A stretch of DNA of 64,000 nt from Cryphonectria parasitica EP155 (taxonomy: Eukaryota; Ascomycota; Sordariomycetes; Diaporthales; Cryphonectriaceae). Positions 45,456-55,806 of the stretch are shown here, one piece after another. Position numbers and translations under genes: made by a program. Position 1 is the first letter of the stretch, and each line of letters begins with the position of its first letter. The notes beneath the pieces are model-generated. The model saw only the letters and a program-made list of their open reading frames with translations. It was not told the DNA's origin and made no database searches. The stretch is taken from NCBI RefSeq assembly GCF_011745365.1, contig NW_024468909.1, positions 4,898,001 through 4,962,000 on the forward strand. The letters run 5' to 3'.

Positions 45456-48383
45456 CACCAGCAGAACCGATGGTCCCCGAGATTGAAGCACACGGTAGAC
45501 AGCGAGAAAGGGCTATGACACGATGAATAGGTCATGCTTGGACCATCACGGTGGAAACAAGCCGAAGGGGGAGAAAGCAGGATACACGCGAGATCGACTA
45601 TGCGTGCCCAAGGATTTGAAGACTGTGGATACAATGCCAAAATGTGTCCGACTGCGAAATCGGCGGCGTCTTGAGCAGGCAGCAGGCACCACCTGACGTC
45701 TTCATACACCTCAGCCTGTCCCGAGAATAAGATTGGACCCGATGATCAGGTGAGGGCAGTCACAAAAGGCCCAGTAGACAGAGCTGGGTGGACAGATCTC
45801 CACCGTTTGGGAGGGTTGAAACCCCCAAGAATTCTCACCAGATGGCGCAGGAAGCGCGTGCTCGGAAACAGCGGCGTGTTGGCGTCAGAACCTCCTTTCG
45901 AGCCTGAGAGGTCCTTTGATATCGCAGCGCAAACTTGCCTGTCTTCCCAATGCAACAATGATACCGGTGAGGAACTGTGAAGCTCAACGTGGCAGACGCA
46001 AAGTGGGCTGGGTTGTATAGGATCAGTAACCAGCAGAGGAGAGTGCGCAAGCCTGGCGAGGGCCTCAGGGGATGCAACGGCCACTCTTCTTCCTCAGCGC
46101 TATCACACGTAGCGCGTCCTCGAAGCTAGCAGGGCTGGCCACAAGAGCTGGAAAATCCCTGCATGGAGAGTCCCGGGGCCAAAGAAGCAGCCGGTCCCGT
46201 CGGAGAGGTGAACAAATCGATCCAGCTAGTGCAGCTTGCGATGATCCAAATAAAAGCGCCAGAGGCGTGCGGCGGTGACCAGGGGTTGCCGAGACGAATG
46301 GAGGTAGCGCAGTGGGCCAGGGGCTGCCGACGACGTGCATTCGTATTGTGGCCTGACGATACGGGCGAAGGAGAAGGTTGGCTGGGTGGATGCGGTTGCG
46401 CGGTTGAGGTTGTGGAGGACCTTGGCAGGTGAAGGCTGTGGATCCTGGCTGCCCAAACCCTGACCTGACCTGGGCTGGCGTGTCGTGACGTGCGTATCTG
46501 CGAGCGGAAGGCGGGATCCCAGAGGCGGATGAAGGATAGAAGTCCACTGATGTCGTCGATGGCACTAGCAACCGTAGTTGGTCTAGTAGCAGTGGCAGGA
46601 AACTGCCTGTACGTATAGGGTATGTATTAGCAGGCCAAAACAAGCCGTGCTAGGATCCCGAGGCTGCGTTTCTAAACCGAGAAAATCCTGTCCTGGCAGG
46701 TGCGCACGGACCTTCTCCTAGAGAGACCAGCAAGAACGGGAGGAGGAGAAGTGGGGTGAGACCCTGCAAGTCGAGGAGGAGCATATGGACCAAGATGGCA
46801 ACCAAGACCAAGACTATAGTCCGAGTTAAAAGTCCCCAATGAGTGCTCTGCCGTGCTTGTTCTGTTGCTCGACAACTTGCCACAACCGCACAATCCAGGA
46901 GTACTGTGATCACCTGCTATCTTGTGTGATGTCATTGATGAGGGAAGAAGGTCAGCCCACTGACGGAGGTCTGGATGCTGTTCGAGGTGAAGTAAGGTAA
47001 GGCCGACGAGTTGAATTAAGGTAAGATGAGGTGCTCATAGTTAGAGGTAGGCACGGTAGGGTAGTGGCACTGTCCGATGATCTCGTACTGGGGACGTACT
47101 TGCCCGGTATCTTAGGCAGGGAGTGGTTTCCGTTTTCTCATTTTATCCAGGCTGAGGGCACAAGATAGGTATAGATCGGAACAAAGAGGGTGTCTGCTGG
47201 GACTTGAATCGAGATCCCTTCCGAGGACGAAGAAGAAAAAAAGGGCAGGGGGTTGTAGGGTGGACATGAAAGAGGGGAAGAAGGAGGGGGGGGGGCATCA
47301 GCTCAGCTCGAGCTCGATAAGGAGACAATGCTTGAACAACAGGAAGGAAAGGAATAGCTACCAATTCCACTTGGAAGGCAGCCAAGTAAGAAAAATCATA
47401 CAGCGTCCGGTTGACGTCCCTTGAAGTACAGTATAATCCCCCATCTTTTGCCTCTTGCTCGTCGCCAACCCAATTGCCTAGCATTGCCACATCTTGTGGA
47501 TTGCTTCTGCAGGCTCGTTCGCGGTTGGCAGAGGTTATTCCTAACCCATTCATTCATGATCACTGAGATCGGTGAATCGTTGATTGCACACGGATTGAAG
47601 GACGGATGCACGTCGTGTATGTAGGCAAGACAATGATGGTATCCAAGTACGTAGTAAGATGCATATGAGGGCTGGGAAAAGGCTGCTCTTCGTCCCTTTT
47701 ATTTCCTGCCTCTTCATCAAGAGAGTTGGTCCTTTTGTTTAATTGTCCCCTCCGCTTTCGCCAGTTTAGTCCCGCCGCGCGAGCATCTTTGTTGCCCCAA
47801 ATTCAATTCCAGCGACCCTATGTCCAGGAAGGGTGGCAAACATCAGACCATTTCACACACTAATCAGCCCATTCTGCCGTCATGCGGCTACCCTGGGCCC
47901 CTGTGACAGCTGCCCTACCCGCTGTAATTACTGTGTGGCGCCTCTGATTGGGCTCTCTGTCCCCTTCCGATTGACCCTTCACCGCAGGACCCTGCATCGG
48001 CAACCAGATGGACCCTCGGAGAAGGTCTTTGAATAAGGAGAGGAAAAGGAAAGGAAAAAAAGAATATTCACATCCCAGACATCCACATTAGCACAGCGCA
48101 CCGCTGACAAGGAACTTCCTGAGCCAATCTTCGACTTACCAGCCGTTCGGGACCCGCTGAGCGCTCCTTTGACGGCGAGATTGCCCCTCAGGTTTTACTT
48201 GTGACGCGACGGGCCGTGCTGAGTTGCCGGTGCGGTTCGTGCCTGGTTCGCCTGGGGTTGGTGCTGTCACAAACCGGAGAACCTGGCAAGCTCGCTCTGT
48301 TCAACGACACTCCATTGGCGAGGCTGTGTGTCAGGCAATACCAGACGGAGCCGTGCGAGCCCTGTCTCCTTCCTAAACCAGAC
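45456..48383. promoter_or_regulatory. Divergent 2.9 kb intergenic region, SCAP / JmjC
   Basis: This separates two outward-facing genes and must carry both promoters. Open frames in it (for example 46065-46643 minus) are Pro/Ser/Arg-rich shadows without features. It contains a short G run (about 47287-47294) and AGG-rich sequence at 46735-46755. I searched by eye for SREBP-type sites (ATCANNCCAC-like) near the SCAP start and could not make a confident call. Confidence 0.45.
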
Positions 48384-49791
48384 ATGGATCCGAATCCTGA
48401 CCCCGTGGCAGAGCTTCTCACTACCTACAATGAGCTCAACGCGTCTGTCACTGATGAAATTTACGAAGAGCCCAGCCCCCTAGAGTTCATGCGTTATGTC
48501 TCAAGGAATACACCTTTTGTGGTGAGGAATGGTGCTGCTCACTGGGAGGCCACCAAGACCTGGACGTTCGACTATCTCAAGAATTTCCTGCGCCAGCAGC
48601 ATGTGAATGTTGCCATCACCCCAGAAGGGTGAGTCTCTTCTCCGCGACCTGCTCAATGTAATTGATGCATACACCTCAACCATAGATTCTTTCTGACTAC
48701 TTCGATTCCCTGCTCAGCAATGCCGACTGCCCCACGGTGCATGAGAATGGTGAGCTCGTCTTCGCCAAGCCATGGGAGGAGGACCAGGCGTTTCCTGAAT
48801 TTCTTGATTACGTGCGCCATCAAGAGATGAATCCATCAGATCGCAAATTCTCTGAGGTCAGATATGCACAAACTCGTAAGTGATGGTAGAGGGTGGAATT
48901 GATCGGGCCATGCCGTGGGGTGTCTGACTGATCCCCTTATCTCCTTCCAGAAAATGACAACCTCAGGCACGAGTACGTCTCTCTTTTCAACCAGGTTCAG
49001 CGAGACATCCCATTTGCACGTATCGCTCTACAGAAGGAGCCGGATGCCATCAATATGTGGTGAGTCCTGAAGTGGACCCAATTTATGATGACCTAAAGAT
49101 CAATTCCTTTTTTTTCGCACTCCAGGGCGGAGGGGACAGATCTGCCATCAAATTCACAGCCCTGGCAACGACTAATCTTGAAGGCCTAAATCTCAAGGAT
49201 AGGGAACTCTCGCTCCGTGACGGCGCTTCATTTAGACAATTACGAGAATATCTACGTGCAGGTTCTGGGACAAAAACACTTTGTCCTGCTGCCTCCTCAC
49301 TCCCATCCCTGCGTCAACAGGAAGCCCTTGCGGCCGGCCACTTATGCTCGAAGTGACAAGGACGACAGCCTCGACCTTGTCATGGATCCTGCCTTGAGCC
49401 CAGGGGAGGAGGCTGAATTTGTCACATTCGCCATCTGGGACCCAGATCGACCTGCGGAGAACCCAACGCCTTACTCAAAGCTGGCCGAGCCTATACGTGT
49501 CACGCTGGAGAAGGGAGACATGCTGTACCTCCCAGCGATGTGGTTAGCATCGCTATCATGCCCGCATACAGTAGTGATGAAACTAACAGGGCCAATGTGA
49601 TGACAGGTATCACAAGGTCTCGCAGTCTTGCTCGGAGGAGGGGATCTGTGTGGCTGTTAACTACTGGTAAATCGCGTCGTCCCAATACTGTCCCAGCTAT
49701 TCTTCTCTTGGCTGACCACCATCTTAGGTACGACATGGACTTTAGTGGTCCCTTATACCCGTTGACATCGTTTGTGCGATCGGTGAGCTAG
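48384..49791 (+). CDS. JmjC/cupin_8 2-oxoglutarate oxygenase, JMJD7-like
   Basis: A 326-aa protein from six exons: 48384-48628, 48718-48875, 48951-49059, 49198-49542, 49607-49666, 49728-49791. It starts MDPNPDPVAELLTTYNELNA. The joins restore GNADCPTV, YAQTQNDNLRHEY, INMWIGNSRSVTALHLDNYE, PAMWYHKVSQSC and VNYWYDMDFSGPLYPL. Iron ligands are predicted as H182-x-D184 (LHLDNYEN) and H288 (WYHKVSQ), with the Lys of GQKHFVLLPP as a candidate 2-oxoglutarate contact. The length and all blocks match JMJD7-type proteins (human JMJD7 hydroxylates a lysine of DRG GTPases). The catalytic residues look intact. Alternative end: a donor at 49783 (GTGAGC) and acceptor at 49826 would replace the last two residues (VS) by a 23-residue tail stopping at 49898; I favour the short form. 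Confidence 0.9.
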
Positions 49792-50553
49792 CACAGGTGA
49801 ACTCTGTGCGCACTTACGTATCTCAGTGGAAATGGCACACAGCTCAGACTGAAAGGCCTCCATCGTTCATAAGGAACCCGTTCTTCATTGTGAGTTGATG
49901 ACTGTTTCCAGGAGTAGCTACCTTATTAATGCATTCCTGGCCAGACAAACGGCCAACAATAGGCAGTATTCCCATCCAGTGCATCTGTCAGACCTTCCAT
50001 AGCTCTCAGATGATTGACCATGAACCAAATCCTCCCATCCATCCGCAATGTTTTGGGCGAGATCCCAATCATCAAGGTCATCCATCCTGCCGCCCGAATA
50101 GCTGTGAGTAGTGCCTCACAGGCCTGAAACCATGCATGTCTTGCCCTGCAAAACAAAAGAAGGGGTTGGAATAACAATGTAAATTATGCAAACCAATTCA
50201 GGAATGCAACACACTGACAAGTGTCGCCATGCCGAAGCCGGATTGTTATGAAGACATTGAAAGTTCGCATCTCGAGAGGCTTGCATACAGCCTGACGAAA
50301 TCAAAGTGATGATGTCGCTTGATAGAAGCGATTGTAAGGTTATTGCAGCTCTTCGAGACTGTGCAGGATGCTGTAGCCCAAGTGTAGCCCAGATTGGTTT
50401 CGAGACAATGGGCAAGGATGATGTTTTCTTGTTGTCGAAGCTTGCGGGTTTTGGTCATCGAAGGAGCAAGCAAAACTAAAGCCTTCAAAGGACTGCAACT
50501 GATCCAATGAAAGCGCTTGCGGTTCTCCTATTCTTTCCTATCGATTCCACGCC
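49792..50553. other. Intergenic stretch between convergent 3' ends
   Basis: About 760 bp between the JmjC gene (+) and the Myb-like gene (-). No coding signal beyond the possible alternative last exon of the JmjC gene (49827-49898). Confidence 0.6.
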
Positions 50554-52242
50554 TCAGTAGTTTTCAGGCTTCTCTCCCTCACCCAGCTTCCATTTCAGCA
50601 CCTCTTCGGGAATCAGTCGGCCTGTGGTGTTGGCAAAGTCAGCCTGGATATCCAGCCAGCGGTTCGTGCGGTGACCGCGCTCGACCAGGGCAAGCAGGAC
50701 GCAGTCGTCGGCGTTGAAATGGTGGTCGGGCTCAGGCAGGCGGACGCGTCCGGCGCAGTGGTCCGCGATCACTTGTCGGCCGTACTGTCCGATGTAGGAC
50801 TTGGTGCCTGTCTCATTGGCATCTTCAGAAGCGCCCGCGTTATAGCCAGCGGCATCGTCGTCGTCGTTGCCGTCGGCCAGAACCTCCTTGATGAGGGCAA
50901 CTTTGTTGCTGTCGAGAGGAGGAGAGGGTGGCTTCTGGGCGCTGGAGGAGGCGGGCTGTGCCTTGTTCCACTTCTGCTTCTTACCCTTGTCAGGGATGAT
51001 ACCCTTCTTGGACTTCTTGGGTTCTTGGACAGCCTCAGCAGCAGCGGTCTCCTCCAAAGTGAAGAGATCGGTGCCGAATGGGACGTCACCGAGGAAGCCC
51101 TCGTCCTTGTTCTCGGTATCGGTGTTCTCGGCATCAGTCTTCTCAGCATTCGTCGTCTCATCGCCTGTCTTGTCTGCATCGGTTGTCTCTTCACCTGTCT
51201 TCTCGACGTCCGTGCTCTCCTCGTCGGTCTTCTCAGCGTCTGTCGTCTCCTCGGCGGATTTGTCAGCAGCATCGGTGGTCTCCTCATCGGTCTTCTCGGC
51301 ATCACTCGTCTCGCCGTCCGTGGTAGTATCACCAGCAGTGGCCACATCGCTCGAGATAGCACCAACATCATCCTCGCCCTTGGGGGCGTTGCCGTCGGCA
51401 TCATCCTCGCCAGGGACCTTGGCTCCGATGTTCTGCAGGTGTTTGTACCGCTTCGTCAGCTCGCCCTTGGGACGACCCATAGCAGTGGCTATGGTGGCCC
51501 ACGTCTCGTTAGCCTTCTTGAGCACTAGGAGGTGCGAGTCCTCAGACGGGGTAAAGGGGGCCGGGGCCGTATTGCGGCCTCCGGCGCGGATCTTCATATT
51601 GGTGAGGAAGCCGCGCATTTTGCTGGACGCCTCGGTCGTGCTAATCTCGCCGGTCGTCGTGGGATCCTCATCGTCGGACGAAGGAAGCATTGCGTACATG
51701 ACCTTCTTAGGGGCCATCTTTTTTTTGGTGTTCGCCTTCTTGGCAGCAGGGGCACGGTCGGCGACCTTCTCGTTCTTTTTGGACGACTCGGCGGGTGCGA
51801 CCTTCTTGTCGCCTCGATGGACCTGGGCATTGAGCTGCATGATGTACTTGTTCTGCTCCACGAAGCGGGCCGCGAGGCGCTTTTGTCCCTCCTCGGCCTC
51901 CTGGAGGTGCTGCTCGACCTTCTTCCGCTTCTTTGCCTCGATAGCCCGCTCCTTGATAGCACTGTTGCTACGGAGTCGGCCGTCTTTGGCCTTGGCCTTG
52001 CCCGCGGAATTCTTTTTCACCAGAGGCTGGGTCTCCTCCTCGTCAGCGTCGGCGGCGTAGTCGTCGTCGTCATCATCGGCTGGGCTGGTGAGCTTGGCCT
52101 TGGGCTTGGTGCGCTTGTTGGGCACGACGATGGGCGCAGCGCCTGGGAGCAGCAGGTTGAGGGGCTGGAACTCGCAGTCCTTCACTGGGACACGCTGGCC
52201 GTTACGGCCGCGAATGGTGAGATCCTTGAGAGAGATGGACAT
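50554..52242 (-). CDS. Myb/SANT-like nuclear protein with acidic decapeptide repeats
   Basis: An intronless 562-aa protein starting MSISLKDLTIRGRNGQRVPV. The order is: an N-terminal conserved-looking block; an acidic DDDDDDY patch; a Lys/Arg/Glu coiled-coil region (RAIEAKKRKKVEQHLQEAEE); a Myb/SANT-like segment (FTPSEDSHLLVLKKANETWA, TIATAMGRPKGELTKRYKHL, about 250-290); about seven copies of a Thr/Asp/Ala/Glu/Lys decapeptide (ETTDAEKTDE type); and a C-terminal block with YIGQYGRQVIADHCAGRVRL and DDCVLLALVERGHRTNRWLD, which looks like a second degenerate SANT or similar helical module. Probably nuclear. I do not recognise a named orthologue; similar proteins occur in Sordariomycetes as hypothetical or Myb-domain proteins. 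Confidence 0.75.
   Translation of the reverse strand: MSISLKDLTIRGRNGQRVPVKDCEFQPLNLLLPGAAPIVVPNKRTKPKAKLTSPADDDDDDYAADADEEETQPLVKKNSAGKAKAKDGRLRSNSAIKERAIEAKKRKKVEQHLQEAEEGQKRLAARFVEQNKYIMQLNAQVHRGDKKVAPAESSKKNEKVADRAPAAKKANTKKKMAPKKVMYAMLPSSDDEDPTTTGEISTTEASSKMRGFLTNMKIRAGGRNTAPAPFTPSEDSHLLVLKKANETWATIATAMGRPKGELTKRYKHLQNIGAKVPGEDDADGNAPKGEDDVGAISSDVATAGDTTTDGETSDAEKTDEETTDAADKSAEETTDAEKTDEESTDVEKTGEETTDADKTGDETTNAEKTDAENTDTENKDEGFLGDVPFGTDLFTLEETAAAEAVQEPKKSKKGIIPDKGKKQKWNKAQPASSSAQKPPSPPLDSNKVALIKEVLADGNDDDDAAGYNAGASEDANETGTKSYIGQYGRQVIADHCAGRVRLPEPDHHFNADDCVLLALVERGHRTNRWLDIQADFANTTGRLIPEEVLKWKLGEGEKPENY
51105..51315. repeat. 30-bp coding minisatellite
   Basis: About seven imperfect 30-bp units inside the Myb-like gene, encoding variants of ETTDAEKTDE (ETSDAEKTDE, ESTDVEKTGE, ETTDADKTGD, ETTNAEKTDA, ENTDTENKDE). 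Substitutions are mostly conservative and the period is kept except for one 11-residue unit. Confidence 0.8.
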
Positions 52243-54278
52243 CTTGGCTTGAGGGGGGAAAGGGAGAGAGATGCTTGATGAGGATGTGATGGTGGGAGGA
52301 AATCAACGACGTGGCTGTGATGGTCAGCTTCTGGCGACGAGATGTTTGTGTTCGTGGATGAAAGAGCAGGGTGTGGGGTAGGGAGGTAAACAGATGACGC
52401 GACTGAGGTTGGAGCACTGTTCATCAACAAGGTGTTGAACTAGTGATGGGAGTGTGGGAGTAGAAGGCAAGCTCACATAAACAGGCTTGGGTAATTTACT
52501 GACTGTAAATGAGATGCTGAAATCTAGTGCGGTAGGGTATGGCCAAGGCAGAGATCAGGCTTGGTATCACGTCTCGAAAGGACTTGGTATGTATAAGGGT
52601 TCTGGAAATATGTGTGGCTAGAAAGGGAGGTTGGGTGTTGATAGGATGGCAGGGGTGGAATCAGAGACACGTTGTCTGATTGCTTTCAGCAGGAAGCCAG
52701 GAGATGGTTAGAGTGCAATGGAATGGATTGGACAGACAGGTACACTGGATCAAATTTTTTTTCTTTAATGGAACGAGAAACCAATAGTTTGACATCAGAA
52801 GATGCTCATGGTAGACAGTTGTGTTTGAGGATCTCGCACATTCACAGCTTAGAAAAGAGAAGGTTGGGCCGTGTGGATCACTGACTGTATGCTTCACATG
52901 TCAAGCAACCCATCCAGGTTGGATAGGAGACCTGGAAGCTTGACCATACATACTACAATTGACCAGTAAGAAACACTGTTCCCAAGGCTTCATTCTTGAA
53001 GCATGTCGAGTTTTCAAAGGTCCTGGAAACTTCTGCAGCATGCTTTTATAAACAAATCTTCTCCATAACTATCCTGCTATGGAAATCTCGTGTTTCGAAA
53101 GGGATGTAAGCTATTTAGCTTATTGTCCATAAGCAAATCAATTATCATTCATGACTTCTCCATCTCAATGAGTCATTAGAGCCACCGAACAGCCTTTGTT
53201 TCTCACAGCCTGTGATATCACCTGGGCACATACAATGCAGTCCAGACCTCTAATATCTAGGTACTCTGGGGCATCCTCCTGGAACCTCGACCATGTTATA
53301 ATTTGGCAGCTGCATTGTGGTGGAATGATGGGACCTCACAATTTTTGAGTAAATATGCTTACATACTTAGTAGTAATGCATATTGAAGAAATTGTTGTTT
53401 GCAAGTGATGGTCATCGGAGGTGGCCAACCTGGACCCTCCTCAGCCAATGGGGTGTTACAAATTGCTTAGTAAGACGACATTTGAGCCATCTCGTCTCAA
53501 ACCCCAAACTTTCATTACGGAGTCGTTATCATGTGCTTCTTTCACAAAATTACTATACCAAGGCAAAGGAGCGCTATATCTACATCTCAATTTATAGCCG
53601 ATACGGCACTTATAATGTCTGAACAAGGCAGCATGTCTCACCAGTAATCCACTGTTGCAAGTCCATGTAGTTTCGGGGCACATGAGCATGCCCTCCCCCT
53701 CCCTTATGCCAATAGCAAATGCCAAGCAAGCCAATCAGCATGCCTCATAAGCAACTAGTTTCAAGCCCACTGCTGATATTGGCGCAGGCTTGGTGAGATT
53801 CACACCCAAGCAAGAATACGAGACGAATCAAGGATCGTCTATTTTATGGTTGATTTAAGGTTATCCCAAAGGATCGTCCGAGTGGATGTCAGATTTTCCG
53901 GACCAACGTAAGATGGGATCGGATTTTATGCTTATCCCGTTGTCGGCAAAGAGTGCGACTACGACCTCCCTAAGTTTTATTTTGAGACTGTATGAGTCGG
54001 TTATACGAAAATTAGAATTATCACGGGCCTTTAGAGACTAGATCACAGCTTAGGCACATGTACTGATTCACATAGATCTCATCAATGTTTGTCTCATTTC
54101 TAGTGATCATCATTACAGCGGCCTCGATACACGAGACCGAACGACTATATGATATCTACTTAGCTTATTACAGTCCCAACAAAAGGCCTTACTACAAAAT
54201 CAAGGAAATGTCTCGTGGCAACAGCTCGAACAGCTCAAGTCATTCGACTCCCCACGCTGTTGTTGAAAGCAACTTCGC
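52243..54278. other. Gene-free stretch, AT-richer
   Basis: About 2 kb upstream of the Myb-like gene and downstream of the Cys-rich membrane protein gene. CT-rich leader sequence lies next to the Myb-like start on the sense strand (52250-52300). 53,000-54,200 is AT-richer and without supported ORFs. Confidence 0.5.
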
Positions 54279-55806
54279 CTACGGAAGTTCCCTCAGCTCC
54301 CCATCGTGCTTCGTGGACGGCATCTCATGGTATGACCAGGTATCATGCTGCTGATGCTCATTGAATGTCTGCTGCGTCGCTCCTGTATTGTGCTGAGAGA
54401 CAGTACTGAAACCTGACTCAGTTGGTGTGAACCCCTGGTTCTCGGGTGGCGGCGGCGAGTACGTGCTCTGCTGATAAGGGGGCACGGCGCCGGGCGATGG
54501 GCTATGAGGAGGCGGCGGGCTGCCCGGAGAAGGCAAGGATTGGATGCTCTGCGCGTTGAGGCTGTAGTGAGGTTTCTGGTCTGGGTTGTGGCCGTCAATG
54601 CCGCCGGCAACGGGCTGTTGCACGCTGGCGTTGTGATATGGCTGCTGCTGCGGCTGCTGCTGCATTGCTGGCTGGCCCTGGTATGTTCCAGGGGCTGGTG
54701 CAGCAGCACCAGCCATGGGTGGCGATGAGAGGGCAGCATTTGGATCACTGGAGGTGGTGGCAGGACCTGAGTTCCGTCTTCTCCTGCAGAGAAGGAAGAC
54801 AAGGGCGAAGACGAATATGGCGATCACTGCCACTCCGCCGACAACTCCGCCGACGATGGCTCCTATGGGTGCCGAAGATTTGGACGACGAAGATTGAGAT
54901 GAGGCTGCGGTGGAGGTGGTGGATGTCCCACTCTCTGTGCTTGCCGAGGAAGCGGACGAGGTATCCGAGGTGGTCGTGGTACTGGCTCCTGCGCTTGACA
55001 CGGCCAAGCTGTGGTCTACGGCCTGAAGAGTAATGACGTCTGGCCCACCGCAGTTGTAGATGGTGTATCCTGGGACATCTTCGTATGTCAGAGTCACGCA
55101 GACGGGGTATTCGGAAAGCGAGCTAAAGTAGAAGAATCAAAAGAGATCGTTAGCAACGAGGTCTGAAATATCTTTCGCTACCATTGCAGACATGTAGGAA
55201 TGGGGAAGAGAGAGACTTACCACCAGTAAGTTGAAACGCCAACGTCTAGGCTGCCCAAGGAATATCCAACAGAAGAGTCGACACTGGAGGGTTACCTGTT
55301 AGTCGGGCGAGCCATTCCTTTGAGTCGTCGAAGTCCAAGCACATACCATGTCGTCGCAATTGGACAATCGATTGAAGTTGAAGGGCAGCATCCGGCCATC
55401 CATGAGAAGCCAAAAGTCGTAAAGATACAAGTGTTGTCAGTTGCACACGCCAATGCGGAGGCTAGAATCACACATGGCCAGTATAAGTATTTTTGTGTAG
55501 ACACACACCAAGTATTGACATATTTCAACAATTGTACTGACAGATATCATGAGACATGTAACCACAGACACTTCCTGGAACAGATGATGCTCTTTTCCCT
55601 AATGGCGATCTTCTGAGCTCTGGAGGACTTGTCGGTGCTGGAACTGCTGGGACAGGCACCATCTGCTTGTCTTCGAGACCGGCGGTTTGCTGTGCTGGCG
55701 CATAGCCTTCAAGATCGTGGCCGGTACCTGAATTCCAGACAAAGCTTCCTGCATTGACCAAAGGGAGAGAGCAGCCCAAGGCTGCCAGCTGATAACTTCG
55801 CTTCAT
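54279..55806 (-). CDS. Cysteine-rich secretory single-pass membrane protein
   Basis: A 428-aa protein from four exons: 55806-55542, 55461-55347, 55283-55221, 55122-54279. It starts MKRSYQLAALGCSLPLVNAG, a signal peptide with a likely cleavage near residue 19. The ectodomain has Cys residues in SVCGYMSHDI, ALACATDNTCIFTTFG, MAGCCPSTSIDCPIATTC, STYWC, YPVCVTLTYEDV and YTIYNCGGPDV. A Ser/Thr-rich stem likely to be O-mannosylated follows, then one membrane helix (about 234-260, IGAIVGGVVGGVAVIAIFVF) and an RRRR stop-transfer sequence. The ~165-residue cytosolic tail is Pro/Gln/Ser-rich. The architecture resembles fungal cell-wall stress sensors (Wsc/Mid2 style), but the Cys pattern is not a WSC domain and I do not recognise a named family. 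The first donor is GTCAGT, weaker than the others. Confidence 0.78.

Noticed and set aside
46065..46643. 192-codon Pro/Ser/Arg-rich minus-strand frame in the SCAP/JmjC intergenic region
   Set aside because: Composition is that of random GC-rich DNA, with no motif and no upstream promoter logic.
47195..47225. B-box-like sequence (GATTCAAGTCC on the minus strand) suggesting a tRNA
   Set aside because: The T-arm stem does not pair and no A box or acceptor stem is found at the right spacing.
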